Assembly (NCBI RefSeq): GCF_039535785.1
Contig: NZ_BAAAXV010000001.1
Coordinates: 1,798,001 to 1,862,000, forward strand
Length of the DNA: 64,000 nt
From: Nonomuraea helvata
GTDB taxonomy: Bacteria; Actinomycetota; Actinomycetes; Streptosporangiales; Streptosporangiaceae
Direction of reading: 5' to 3'
The notes under the pieces were generated by a model that was given only the letters and a program-made list of their open reading frames with translations, was not told the origin of the DNA and searched no databases. A program made the position numbers and the translations under genes. Positions 18,147-26,591 of the stretch are shown in pieces; within the stretch, counting starts at the first letter, position 1, and each line of letters opens with the position of its first letter.

Positions 18147-18982
18147 CACAACCCCTTGCCACCGCGCGTGGCAGCGGGACGGCGCTCCGGCCGGGGCGGG
18201 GCCTGGGCGGCCGCGTCGAGTACGCCGGAGAGCCAGCTCTCGCGCGCTGCGAGACGGTGCGTGAGCCGGACCACGTAGGCTTCGCGGATCCGTTCCGGGG
18301 TGTCGAAGCCTTCCTCGCCGATGAGCCAGGGCTCCGGGACCGCCGCGACGGCGGCCTGGATGGCCTCGTCGGTGACCTGTGGCGTCAGCTCGGCGTCGGC
18401 GTCGGCGAGGTCGGGTTGGAAGCCGAGCATGACGTGGTCCGTGGCGTCGTAGGCTCGGGTGTCCCAGGAGGCCGCGCCGGCCCAGTTGTGGTGGAAGGTC
18501 AAAGCGGCCCCGTGGTCGATGAGATAAGGCCGGGCGTGCCAGGACAGCAGGTTCGGGTTTCGCCACGAACGGTCGACGTTGCCGATCAGTGCGTCGAACC
18601 ACAGCACCCGCCCGGCCAGTTGCGGGTCGATCGTGAACGTTGCGGGGTCGAAGTCGAGGGAGCCGGGCAGGAAGTCCACGCCGAGGTTCGTGCCGGCGCT
18701 GGCCTTCAGCAGGGCCTGCACCTCGAAATCCGGTTCGGTGACGGCCAGCGCCGGGTGGAGCTCGACGGTGACCAGCCGCGGCACGGGCAGGCCCAACACC
18801 TCGGCGAGCCGGGCGCAGATGACCTCGGCGACGAGCACCTTGCGGCCCTGGCCGGCACCCACGAACTTGACCACATAGGTCCCGAGATCGTCGGCCTCCA
18901 TGAGGCCGGGGAGAGAGCCGCCTTCACGAAGGGGCGTGATGTATCGCGTCGCGCGGACGCCTACCAGCTCGGTGTGGCTCAT
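18146..18982 (-). CDS. HipA-like kinase
   Basis: A 278-residue protein related to the kinase fold of HipA toxins. Lys39 in YVVKFVG is the likely nucleotide-binding lysine. DALIGNVDRSWRNPNLL (from residue 130) provides the catalytic Asp/Asn region, and LIDHGAAL (Asp156) corresponds to the metal-binding motif. It lacks the N-terminal domain of classical HipA, as expected for this short subfamily. I placed the start at the ATG at 18982, which overlaps the TetR stop (ATGA). There is no HipB; the partners are the TetR regulator before it and DUF3037 after it. Confidence 0.82.
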   Translation of the reverse strand: MSHTELVGVRATRYITPLREGGSLPGLMEADDLGTYVVKFVGAGQGRKVLVAEVICARLAEVLGLPVPRLVTVELHPALAVTEPDFEVQALLKASAGTNLGVDFLPGSLDFDPATFTIDPQLAGRVLWFDALIGNVDRSWRNPNLLSWHARPYLIDHGAALTFHHNWAGAASWDTRAYDATDHVMLGFQPDLADADAELTPQVTDEAIQAAVAAVPEPWLIGEEGFDTPERIREAYVVRLTHRLAARESWLSGVLDAAAQAPPRPERRPAATRGGKGL

Positions 18983-19599
18983 GCGTCGTGCTCTGTGCTC
19001 CGGAAGGTCGACCACGAGCGCATGAGCAGTTCGGCCGCGTCCACGATGACCTCCTCGGAGATCTCGTCCGGGAACAGCATCCGCTGGATGAGCAGGCCGT
19101 CTTCCAGGGCGTGCACGATCAATGCCAGGAATGCCGGATCGGCCGGGGGGTCGACGTCGAGGCCGGCGAAGGTGGCCTTGATGCTCCCGGTGTGGGCGTC
19201 GCGGGCGATACGTTCGCGTTCGGCCAGTTGCGGCCGGAATGAAGGGTTACGCAGAGCGTAAAGGATCAGCTCGGTGCGTAGCGACAGCCAGCCGAGCAGG
19301 TTCGCGGCCCGGTCCTTGTGCCATTCGCGGAGCCCTGCGTAGGGGTCTTGCTTCCGCGTGAGGGCGGTGACCTCCTCAAGTTCGCGGAGTGTGCGCTGTT
19401 TCAGCAGCTCGACGACGAGCTCGTGCTTGTCGGCGAAGTTGCCGTAGAACGCGCCGCGGCTGTAGCCGGCGTGCTCGGCGATCTGCTCGATGGACGCGCC
19501 GTTCACACCGCGCTCAGCGAACAGTTCCGCCGCGGAGGCGAGCAGCCGCGTGCGGGTTTCCTGCCTGCTCTCCTCACGGGTGCGTCGTCTGCGTGTCAC
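18979..19599 (-). CDS. TetR-family transcriptional regulator of the HipA-like operon
   Basis: A regulator of about 206 residues with a clear TetR helix-turn-helix: RTRLLASAAELFAERGVNGA then IEQIAEHAGYSRGAFYGNFA. The GTG at 19599 is preferred because GGGGTGGG lies just before it; a TTG at 19629 would add ten residues but would sit inside the inverted repeats that look like its operator. Its stop overlaps the start of the HipA-like gene. It is divergent from the broken amidase gene. Confidence 0.87.
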   Translation of the reverse strand: MTRRRRTREESRQETRTRLLASAAELFAERGVNGASIEQIAEHAGYSRGAFYGNFADKHELVVELLKQRTLRELEEVTALTRKQDPYAGLREWHKDRAANLLGWLSLRTELILYALRNPSFRPQLAERERIARDAHTGSIKATFAGLDVDPPADPAFLALIVHALEDGLLIQRMLFPDEISEEVIVDAAELLMRSWSTFRSTEHDA

Positions 19600-19612
19600 A
19601 TCCCACCCCAAA

Positions 19613-19643
19613 TTTGGGTTCGTATCCAAATACAGTTGTGTAT
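19613..19643. promoter_or_regulatory. Two inverted repeats between TetR and the amidase pseudogene
   Basis: TTTGGGT-TCGT-ATCCAAA (19613-19630, one mismatch) abuts ATACA-GTTG-TGTAT (19630-19643, perfect). Both lie in the 55-base divergent promoter region and are good candidates for autoregulation by the TetR protein. Confidence 0.55.
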
Positions 19644-19654
19644 GTTAGCGGATT

Positions 19655-21041
19655 ATGTGGAAGTCGAAAGCCACCGAGTTGGCCACCTCAGTACGTAAGG
19701 GCGAATACAGCGCGACCGAGGTCGTCCAGGCGCATCTGGACCGGATCGCCGAGGTCAACTCCACGATCAACGCGGTGACGGCCGTGCTCGCCGACAGCGC
19801 CATGGCCGCGGCCGCCGACATCGACCGCCGCCGGGCGGCGGGCGAACCGCTCGGCCCACTGGCCGGAGTGCCGTTCACCGTCAAGGAGAACCTCGATGTC
19901 GAGGGCGTGCCCACCACCCACGGCGTCCCCAAGTTCCGGGACAACGTGGCCGAGGCGGACTCGCCCTCGGTGGCACGGCTCCGCGCGGCCGACGCCATCC
20001 CGATCGGGCACAGCAACATGCCGGACCTGACGATCGGCGGATACACCAACAGCCAGCTCTTCGGCGAGACCCTGAACCCCTGGACCGTGGTGCGCAATCC
20101 GGGAGGCTCCAGCGGCGGTGACGGCGCCGCCGTCGCGGCCGGCATGGCCGCCATCGGCCTGGGAAACGACTCGGGCGGCTCCGTACGCGTGCCCGCGTAC
20201 TGCTGCGGCGTCACCGCGCTCAATCCGAGCTACGGCCGCTTCCCGATGGTGCACCATATCAACGGGAGCACGCCGATGCTCGCGTCGCAGGTGTTCCCCA
20301 AGGACGGCCCCATCGCCCGCTCGGTGCACGACCTGCGCGCCGCCTTCGAGGCGCTGGCCGGCACAGACCCGCGTGACCCGCGCGCCGTCCCCGCCCCGCT
20401 GGACGGCCCCCCCGCTGCCCGGGCCCATCCGGGTCGCGGTCGTGGCCGACCCGGGCGGCTTCGGGGTGAACCCGATCGTCCGGGCGGAGATCGAGCAGGC
20501 TGCCGGAATCCTGGCCGACGCCGGTTACGCGGTGGAGGAGGCCGACGTACCGCGGCTGACCGACGGGCTCACCTCGTACCTCAAAATGATCACGTCCGAG
20601 TTCGGGCTGACCTGGCCGCGCCTGCGCACGCTGCTGACCGAGGAGAGCGCCCGGCACATGGAACTGAACCTGAAGCAACAGCCGCCGCTGGACCTCGCGG
20701 ACTACCTCCAGCTCACCGCCGACCGGCATGCGATCATCCGTGACTGGCTGCTCTTCCTGTCCGACTACCCGCTGGTGCTCGGCCCGGTGTCCACCGAACC
20801 GCCGGGCGACCCGAGCGGCAGGGAACTGAACGCAGAGGAGAACGTCCGCATCGCCATGGCGGGGCGGCTGTGCACCGTGACCACGTTCGTCGGGCTGCCG
20901 GCCGTGGCCCTGCCCACGAGGGTCGACAACGGGGTGCCGCTGGGAGTCCAGATCATCGGCCGGCCCTTCCGCGAGGACCTGTGCCTGTCGGCCGCCGCGG
21001 TCATCGAGGCCGCCGCCGGCACGTTCACCCCGGTGAGCTGA
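19655..21041 (+). pseudogene. Frameshifted amidase-signature enzyme
   Basis: An amidase-signature hydrolase split between two frames. The first frame carries the triad lysine Lys77 (FTVKENLD), the cis-Ser in NPGGSSGG (Ser152) and the nucleophile Ser176 in DSGGSVRVP. The second frame carries the C-terminal half (RVAVVADPGG, TTFVGLPAVALPTR, GVQIIGRPF). The break lies at a run of seven C at 20407-20413. With six C the two halves join into a 461-residue protein of normal length. It is either a recent mutation or a sequencing error in the homopolymer. If intact it would hydrolyse an amide, substrate unknown. Confidence 0.85.
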
Positions 21042-21128
21042 TCGCCGAGCCGAACAGGGAGAAGCCCGGGCCGGGCTTCGGTGAGGGCCGGATATCTGCC
21101 CTCACCGCGCCGCCTGCGAGGTGACTTC

Positions 21129-21908
21129 TCACGCCCACTTCGCGGAGTCGGCGAACGGCATGTGCTCGCCCTCCACGTACGTCGGGAACGGCTGGTACAC
21201 GTTGGCCCCCGGCCGCCCGCGCAGCAGCAGGGCGGAGACGAACGGCTGCTGCTCGCTCGTGATGCGGGTCGAGGTCGGGATGTAGCGGATGGTCAGGCCG
21301 CAGCGGCGGCGCGGCGAGGTGTTGGCGTTGGAGGCGTGCAGGATGTTGGGGTGGTGGACCTCCACGTCGCCGGGCGCGAGGACGAGGTCCACCGCCTGCG
21401 ACTCGTCCACGGTCACCGCGCTCTCCGAGCCGAGCACGTTGTCGATGTCGTCGCGCTGCCGCAGCTCGTGCAGGTCCTGCCGGTGTGAGCCGGGGATCAC
21501 GCGCATGCAGCCGTTCTCGGGCGTGGCCTCGTCCACGGCCAGCCAGAGCGTGACCACGCGCATCGGCTCCAACGGCCAGTACGCGCCATCCTGGTGCCAC
21601 AGGACCGGCTTGCCGGAGAAGGGCGGCTTGCTGATGTAGTGCGAGGCGAACAGCGCGATGTCCGAGCCGACGAACAGCTCGGCGAGGTCGAGCAGCCGGC
21701 CGTCGCTGACCAGCCGCACCCAGAAGGGGTCGCCCGCGACCAGCTCGGTGGCCAGGTCCTCGCCGAGCCGGTCCGGATGCTTGGCCTGGAGCCAGGCGAC
21801 GTGGTCGTTCGCCTCGGCGATCAGGTCGGGGTCGAGGACGTCGCGGAAGATCGTGTAGCCGTCGCGGTCGTAGTCCTGGAGGGTCCGGTCGACATCCGTG
21901 ATCACCAT
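21129..21908 (-). CDS. PhyH-family Fe(II)/2-oxoglutarate dioxygenase
   Basis: A 259-residue non-heme iron oxygenase. The iron ligands are His105 and Asp107 in WHQDGAYW and probably His191 in NILHASNANTS; the Arg residues after it (about 200-208) would bind 2-oxoglutarate. The start at ATG 21908 follows AAGGAG. It is divergent from the AraC-type regulator with 96 bases between them. This pairing with an AraC regulator and a sugar-binding protein recurs in actinomycetes, suggesting a catabolic oxidation, but the substrate cannot be read from sequence. Confidence 0.88.
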   Translation of the reverse strand: MVITDVDRTLQDYDRDGYTIFRDVLDPDLIAEANDHVAWLQAKHPDRLGEDLATELVAGDPFWVRLVSDGRLLDLAELFVGSDIALFASHYISKPPFSGKPVLWHQDGAYWPLEPMRVVTLWLAVDEATPENGCMRVIPGSHRQDLHELRQRDDIDNVLGSESAVTVDESQAVDLVLAPGDVEVHHPNILHASNANTSPRRRCGLTIRYIPTSTRITSEQQPFVSALLLRGRPGANVYQPFPTYVEGEHMPFADSAKWA

Positions 21909-21959
21909 GTGCTCCTTGTGCGAGGTGGGCGTCGATCCGGATTCTTCGGTCTTCGGGCC

Positions 21960-21978
21960 GCGAGTTACTAGTACTCGC
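21960..21978. promoter_or_regulatory. Inverted repeat in the dioxygenase/AraC divergent promoter
   Basis: GCGAG-TTACTAGTA-CTCGC has perfect 5-base arms, and TACTAGTA at 21966-21973 is itself a perfect palindrome. It lies 27 bases before the AraC-type start and 52 bases before the dioxygenase start, so it could serve both promoters. Confidence 0.5.
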
Positions 21979-22004
21979 CGCTCCATAAGTATTAATTTCC
22001 TGAC

Positions 22005-22865
22005 ATGCCGACCGTCCTGCGCTGGGCCGAGTTCGCGGCCGGTCTGCCGTACCACGCGGCTCTGGTGCCGGTGAGGGGCAGCCGCAGGGACCGGCCCGAG
22101 CCGCACAGTCACGCGGACTTCCACGAGCTCGTCTTCGTCACCGCGGGGACGGGCGCGCAGAGAGTCGGCGAGGTGGAGCTGCCGCTGCGCGCGGGCGACG
22201 TGGTGCTGGTACGCCCGCACGACCGCCACGAGTTCTCCTCGACCGACGGCATGCGCTTCGTCAACATCGCCTTCCCGAGCGAGCGCTGGCGCGCCTTCGC
22301 CGACCTTGCCGGGCTCGCGGGCCCGGTGGACTGGGATCGCCGGGAGCTTCCGCTGTCGGCGCGGGCCGAGCTCGACGGGCCGGTGGCGGCGGAGTTCGGC
22401 CGCGTGCTGGGCGCCTATCCGGGCGTGCCCCGCGTCCTCGACCTGGTCGGGCTCTGGACGGCCGTCGTCCCCCTGCTGGAGCGCGCCGACGGCACGGCCG
22501 TGGACCCGCGGCCCGGTTGGCTGGTGTCGGCCTGCGCCGCGATGAGCCGCGAGGAGAACCTGCGCGAGGGCCTGCCCAGGCTGCTGGCGATGGCCGCGGT
22601 CAGCTCGGGCCACCTGGCCCGCTCGATGCGCAGGCACTACGGGTGTACGCCGGTCGCGTTCGTGGCCGGACGCCGGCTGGAGCACGCCGCCCTGCTGCTG
22701 GCCACGACGACGGAGGGCATCGGCCGGATCGCCCAGCGCTGCGGTTTCTCCGGCCAGTCGTACTTCGGCCGGCTCTTCCAGGAGCGGTACGGCATGGCGC
22801 CCAGACGTTACAGGGAGGTTACGCGGCGGGCGGTCGTCCCTATGGACACCCAAGATATCAAGTGA
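22005..22865 (+). CDS. AraC-family regulator with cupin sensor domain
   Basis: A 286-residue regulator. The N-terminal cupin (PHSHADFHELVFVTAGTG, about residues 33-50, and LRAGDVVLVRPHDRHEFSS) is the sensing domain. The C-terminal AraC DNA-binding domain has two helix-turn-helix units (MAAVSSGHLARSMRRHYGCT, and GRIAQRCGFSGQSYFGRLFQ near residue 245). A sugar-binding lipoprotein gene follows 41 bases later and the dioxygenase gene is divergent, so it probably activates both. Confidence 0.93.
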   Translation: MPTVLRWAEFAAGLPYHAALVPVRGSRRDRPEPHSHADFHELVFVTAGTGAQRVGEVELPLRAGDVVLVRPHDRHEFSSTDGMRFVNIAFPSERWRAFADLAGLAGPVDWDRRELPLSARAELDGPVAAEFGRVLGAYPGVPRVLDLVGLWTAVVPLLERADGTAVDPRPGWLVSACAAMSREENLREGLPRLLAMAAVSSGHLARSMRRHYGCTPVAFVAGRRLEHAALLLATTTEGIGRIAQRCGFSGQSYFGRLFQERYGMAPRRYREVTRRAVVPMDTQDIK

Positions 22866-22906
22866 TTAGATGACTCAACCCCCAAAGATCGAAGAGGAGG
22901 CCGGGC

Positions 22907-24169
22907 ATGATCCGGTCACTTGGTATCGCCGCCGCCGTCTGCCTCGCTCTCGCCGCCTGCTCCTCCGGCGGATCCACCCCGAAGCAGGCCGCCGGCAAGA
23001 CGGAGCTGAAGCTCTACAACGACAAGGGCGCCTGGAGCAAGTACTTCGACGAGATGGGCAGCCTGTCCAAGCAGCAGATCGGCCTGTCGATGAAGCCCGT
23101 GGGCTACACCGACGAGCCGACGTACCAGGCGTTCATCAAGGCGTCGTTCCGCACGGACGTGAAGCCCGACCTGTTCACCTGGACGACGGGCGGCCGGCTG
23201 GCGGAGATCGTCGCCCAGAAGCAGGTGTCGGAGACGACGCCGATCTGGCAGGAGGCGATCAAGAACGGCGACCTCTCGGCGGATCTGGCCAAGTACTACA
23301 CGGTGGGCGGCAAGCAGTACTGCGTGCCGCTGAACGCGGCGTACTGGGGCATGTTCTACAACAAGTCGATCTTCGACAAGTATCAGCTCAAGCCCCCGAC
23401 CACGTGGGACGAGCTGATCAAGGTCGCCGACACGCTGAAGAAGAACGGGGTGACCGCGTTCTACCACACGTCGGTGCTGTTCTCCTTCGTCTGGTTCGAG
23501 CAGCTCCTCGCCGGCACCGACCCCGACCTCTACGACCGTCTCGCGACCGGGCAGGCGAAGTACACCGATCCCGGCGTGGTGGAGGTGATGAAGCGGTGGA
23601 AGTCGATGATCGACGCCGGTTACTTCAACAACCCGGGCGACAAGACCGACCCGGGCGACGTGCTCAAGACCGGCAAGGCGGCGATGGTGTCGTTCGGCAC
23701 GTGGTTCAACACGAGCATGACGCAGCGCGACCTCAAGGCGGGCACCGACTATGGCTTCTTCGTCATCCCGAACGTCAACCCGGCCCTGCCCAAGACCTCG
23801 ATGATCTTCGAGAGCGGTCCGCTCTGCTCGCTGGCCAAGGCGCCCGACCCCGACGCCAGCATGAAGTACCTCAAGTGGTGGGTCGGCTCGGCCGCGCAGG
23901 AGAAGTGGTCCACCGCCAGGGGCGACGTGTCGGCCAATCCCAAGGTGGCCATCGCCGACCAGGCCATCGCCGAGGTCAGCAAGGCGGCGGGGAGCGGGCA
24001 GTATCGCCTGGTCAACCGGTATTTCGAGGCCACGCCGCCGCCCGTGCTCACCGCCGCGCTGGACGGCTTCGGCGCCTTCGTCGTCAAGCCGGACACCTAT
24101 CAGAAGGTCCTCACGGACATCCAGGCCGCCGCCGACGAGTACTGGAGCACCCACCAGCAGGGGAACTGA
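22907..24169 (+). CDS. Orphan sugar-binding lipoprotein
   Basis: A 420-residue solute-binding protein of the family 1 carbohydrate type. The signal sequence ends LALAAC with Cys18 as the lipid anchor. The segment MFYNKSIFDKYQLKPPTTWD (about residues 147-166) is diagnostic, followed by SGPLCSLAK and a long C-terminal lobe. The ATG follows AGGAGG. No permease gene is present: a strong hairpin follows, then the tail of an acyl-CoA synthetase gene. It either works with permeases encoded elsewhere or lost its partners in the deletion that left that tail. Confidence 0.9.
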   Translation: MIRSLGIAAAVCLALAACSSGGSTPKQAAGKTELKLYNDKGAWSKYFDEMGSLSKQQIGLSMKPVGYTDEPTYQAFIKASFRTDVKPDLFTWTTGGRLAEIVAQKQVSETTPIWQEAIKNGDLSADLAKYYTVGGKQYCVPLNAAYWGMFYNKSIFDKYQLKPPTTWDELIKVADTLKKNGVTAFYHTSVLFSFVWFEQLLAGTDPDLYDRLATGQAKYTDPGVVEVMKRWKSMIDAGYFNNPGDKTDPGDVLKTGKAAMVSFGTWFNTSMTQRDLKAGTDYGFFVIPNVNPALPKTSMIFESGPLCSLAKAPDPDASMKYLKWWVGSAAQEKWSTARGDVSANPKVAIADQAIAEVSKAAGSGQYRLVNRYFEATPPPVLTAALDGFGAFVVKPDTYQKVLTDIQAAADEYWSTHQQGN

Positions 24170-24174
24170 CGGCG

Positions 24175-24216
24175 GCCGCCCTGGCGCCCCGCGGACGAGC
24201 GGGGCGCCAGGGCGGC
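24175..24216 (+). terminator. Strong terminator hairpin after the binding-protein gene
   Basis: Bases 24175-24192 and 24199-24216 form a perfect 18-bp GC-rich stem (starting GCCGCCCTGG) with a 6-base loop, beginning 6 bases after the stop. Confidence 0.88.
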
Positions 24217-24350
24217 TACGGCGCCGGCTCGCCCACTACAAGATCCCCCGGTACGTCCACGTGGTGGACGCGTTCCCCATGACCGTCACGGGCAAGATCC
24301 GCAAGGTGGAGATGCGCGAACGGGCCGCCGCCATCCTCGGCCGCTCATGA
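24216..24350 (+). pseudogene. C-terminal remnant of an acyl-CoA synthetase (AMP-binding) gene
   Basis: The frame ending at the TGA at 24348-24350 encodes LAHYKIPRYVHVVDAFPMTV then TGKIRKVEMRERAAAILGRS. This is the end of an adenylate-forming acyl-CoA synthetase, including the conserved TGKIRK lysine that takes part in adenylation. Nothing upstream in this frame is related; the remnant begins directly after the terminator hairpin of the preceding gene and has no start signal. It marks a deletion junction. Confidence 0.88.
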
Positions 24351-24353
24351 CCG

Positions 24354-25655
24354 TCACGAGGGCTCGCGGGCGCTCCAGCCCGCGGTGCCCTCGACGATCC
24401 TGACGGCGGCGCGGGCCAGCGGCTCCAGCCCGGCCACGTCCACCTTGTCCAGGGTGTCGGCCGAGTCGAACAGGTACATCGGCGCGGACAGGAAGTGCAC
24501 CAGCGGCACGCCCTCCGGGTGGAAGTAGGCGCCGTCGGTCGGCGGCATCGGGGAGAACACGTCGGGCGGGAGCACGAACGAGCGCCGCAGGTCCTCGGCG
24601 ACCAGCGCCTCATGGACGAGCCTCTCCAGCTGGGGTCGCCTGGAGGTGAACCACCAGCGCGGCTCAGGATCGCCCGTCGGCACCAGTTCGCCGTCCACGC
24701 CGACGCATCGGAGTGCGGCGTGCTCCAGGTGGAGCTGGAGCACGACGTCCGGGAGCATGGCCCGGTTCTCCTCGATGAACGCCCGCGTACCGGCGGCCAG
24801 CGCCATGTGACCGGCGGTGAGCAGGAAGATCAGGTTGTGCGGACGCTCGCGGGCGGGCACGGAGGCCCAGTGGCGGGCGGCGGCCAGCACGAGCGCGATC
24901 CCGGTGGCGTCCTCCACGGCCGAGGCCCAGGGCGCGTCGTGGTGCGAGCCGACGATCACCCACTGGTCCGACGCGCCCGGCAGGGTCCCGATGACGTTGT
25001 GCGAGACGGCGGGGCCGCTCTCCGCCTCGACGGTGAGCACGCCGGTGCGCGGCCCCTCGTCCATCAGCGCCAGCACCTGCCGGGCGTCGCGACCGGACAG
25101 CCACACGGCCGGGATGTCCCTGGGCTGGGCGTCGTAGGGGGCGTAGTAGTCGCGGGTCTCCCACGGCACGCCGGTCAGCCCGCCCGCGAACCCCGCAGCG
25201 CCGTCCCGCATCGCGCCGTGCAGCACGTCCAGGTAGTCGAGCTGGAACGGCAGCACCTGCGTGAGCGAGTCGAACACGCCTTCCGGGTCGTGCCAGGCGG
25301 TCGCCAGGTCCCTGACGTACGACTGCGGCAGCTCCGTGAACGCCGTCTCGGCCACCACGATCGCCCCCGGCGCGACCTGCCTGCTCAGCGGCGCCCGCAC
25401 CTGGGCCTTCGCCCGCGTGTACGGCAGCGCGAACGCCTCGAACCCGGGCCCGCCCTCCACCGCGAGGCTGGCCGCGACCGGCTTCCAGCACGGCAGCTCG
25501 ACGGGCGCCAGCCGCACATCCTCCAGCCCGAACTCCTCGAAACGCTCGGCGGCCCACGCGGCGGCCCAGTCGTCGGCCGGATAGCCGGGGCGTCTGATGC
25601 CCCGCTCGATGATGGCCTGAATCCACGCGACCATCTCGGCTGCACTCGGAATCAT
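24354..25655 (-). CDS. M28-family zinc peptidase-like protein
   Basis: A 433-residue protein resembling M28 aminopeptidases. The region WVIVGSHHDAPWASAVEDAT supplies the first His and bridging Asp, with TGIALVLAAAR after it; QLHLEHAALRC lies where the later acidic metal ligand is expected, and PPTDGAYFHPEGVPLVHFLS supplies the final His. An inserted PA-like region (GAIVVAETAF) lies between about residues 85 and 240. There is no signal peptide, so it is probably cytoplasmic. It starts 8 bases after the stop of the hydrolase gene, forming a two-gene operon. Confidence 0.8.
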   Translation of the reverse strand: MIPSAAEMVAWIQAIIERGIRRPGYPADDWAAAWAAERFEEFGLEDVRLAPVELPCWKPVAASLAVEGGPGFEAFALPYTRAKAQVRAPLSRQVAPGAIVVAETAFTELPQSYVRDLATAWHDPEGVFDSLTQVLPFQLDYLDVLHGAMRDGAAGFAGGLTGVPWETRDYYAPYDAQPRDIPAVWLSGRDARQVLALMDEGPRTGVLTVEAESGPAVSHNVIGTLPGASDQWVIVGSHHDAPWASAVEDATGIALVLAAARHWASVPARERPHNLIFLLTAGHMALAAGTRAFIEENRAMLPDVVLQLHLEHAALRCVGVDGELVPTGDPEPRWWFTSRRPQLERLVHEALVAEDLRRSFVLPPDVFSPMPPTDGAYFHPEGVPLVHFLSAPMYLFDSADTLDKVDVAGLEPLARAAVRIVEGTAGWSAREPS

Positions 25656-25663
25656 CGCGGCTC

Positions 25664-26521
25664 TCAGCTGAGGTTCTTGAGTGCCTGGTTCTGCCAGGCG
25701 GTGTTGGTGGGCAGCTCGGGCGCGGAGCCCGCGAAGGCGCCGCGGGCGAGCGCGTCGTCGCGTAACCGGTACATGAGCCAGGCGGTCAGGTAGCCGAGGA
25801 ACCCGCCGCCGCCGTTCTGGATGTCGTTGTGGCCCGCGCCCTTGAGCAGCGCCTTGCCCGCCGCGCCGGGCACCTGGTCGTAGTAGCCCTGGACGGCGGC
25901 GGCCGAGGAGATGAGCCAGTCGTTCGCGCCGCTGAGGAAGAGCACGGGGCAGGTCAGCGCCGCGACGGAGAACTCGTCCCCCGCGCCGACCCAGACCTGG
26001 GCGGGCAGCGCGATCGGCACGACCGTCGTGATCAGCCCGGCGGAGTGGTTGGTGGCGTTGACCGAGCCGCCCGCGCCCTGGGAGTGGCCCACCGCCGCGA
26101 CCCTGGTCACGTCGAGCTTGCCGGCGAAGACGCTGCCGGAGTCGGAGTTGAGCCCGACGAGGTGCTGTGCGGCGGCCAGGATCTCGGCTCCGGTGCCCGT
26201 GGTGGTGTCGGTCGAGGCGACGACGGCGAAGCCCCAGGAGGCGAGCTGGCTGAGCACGCCGGGGTAGTTGTCGGGGGTGGCGTTGGTGCCGTTGCCCCAG
26301 GTGACGATCGGGTGCGCGAACCCGCCCGCGCCCAGGTCGGCCGGGTAGTAGAGCCGGTGGCCGCCGGAGGTGCCGGTCGCGACCGCGTGCGGGCCGCGGA
26401 CCGCGAAGTGCGACTCGATGGCGCTCGCCGCCTCCGCGGACGTCGTACGGGACAGGACGCCCGCCGCCAGGAGGCCCGCGATGCCCGTCCGGAGCGCGCG
26501 CCGCCGAGTGATGTGTTCCAT
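25664..26521 (-). CDS. Exported alpha/beta hydrolase (cutinase/lipase-like)
   Basis: A 285-residue serine hydrolase. The twin-arginine-type signal (ITRRRALRTGIAGLLAAGVL) is followed by the mature enzyme. The nucleophile Ser is in AAVGHSQGAGG, the acid probably Asp in SGANDWL, and His in KGAGHNDIQNG. The sequence resembles the actinobacterial cutinase/polyester-hydrolase fold (IVTWGNGTNATPDNY, LASWGFAVVAS). ATG at 26521 with AGG five bases upstream is the likely start; a GTG at 26527 is also in frame. It is divergent from a TetR gene 70 bases away. Ester substrates are probable. Confidence 0.85.
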   Translation of the reverse strand: MEHITRRRALRTGIAGLLAAGVLSRTTSAEAASAIESHFAVRGPHAVATGTSGGHRLYYPADLGAGGFAHPIVTWGNGTNATPDNYPGVLSQLASWGFAVVASTDTTTGTGAEILAAAQHLVGLNSDSGSVFAGKLDVTRVAAVGHSQGAGGSVNATNHSAGLITTVVPIALPAQVWVGAGDEFSVAALTCPVLFLSGANDWLISSAAAVQGYYDQVPGAAGKALLKGAGHNDIQNGGGGFLGYLTAWLMYRLRDDALARGAFAGSAPELPTNTAWQNQALKNLS

Positions 26522-26591
26522 GGTCACCTCGCGGGGAAGGGTTTGAAGACATGAACGTCTCCTAACCGAAGGGAAGTACGATCGGTGAGCG

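Noticed and set aside
17700..21041. A mobile island carrying the HipA-like module and amidase
   Set aside because: No integrase, transposase, tRNA or flanking direct repeats are visible.
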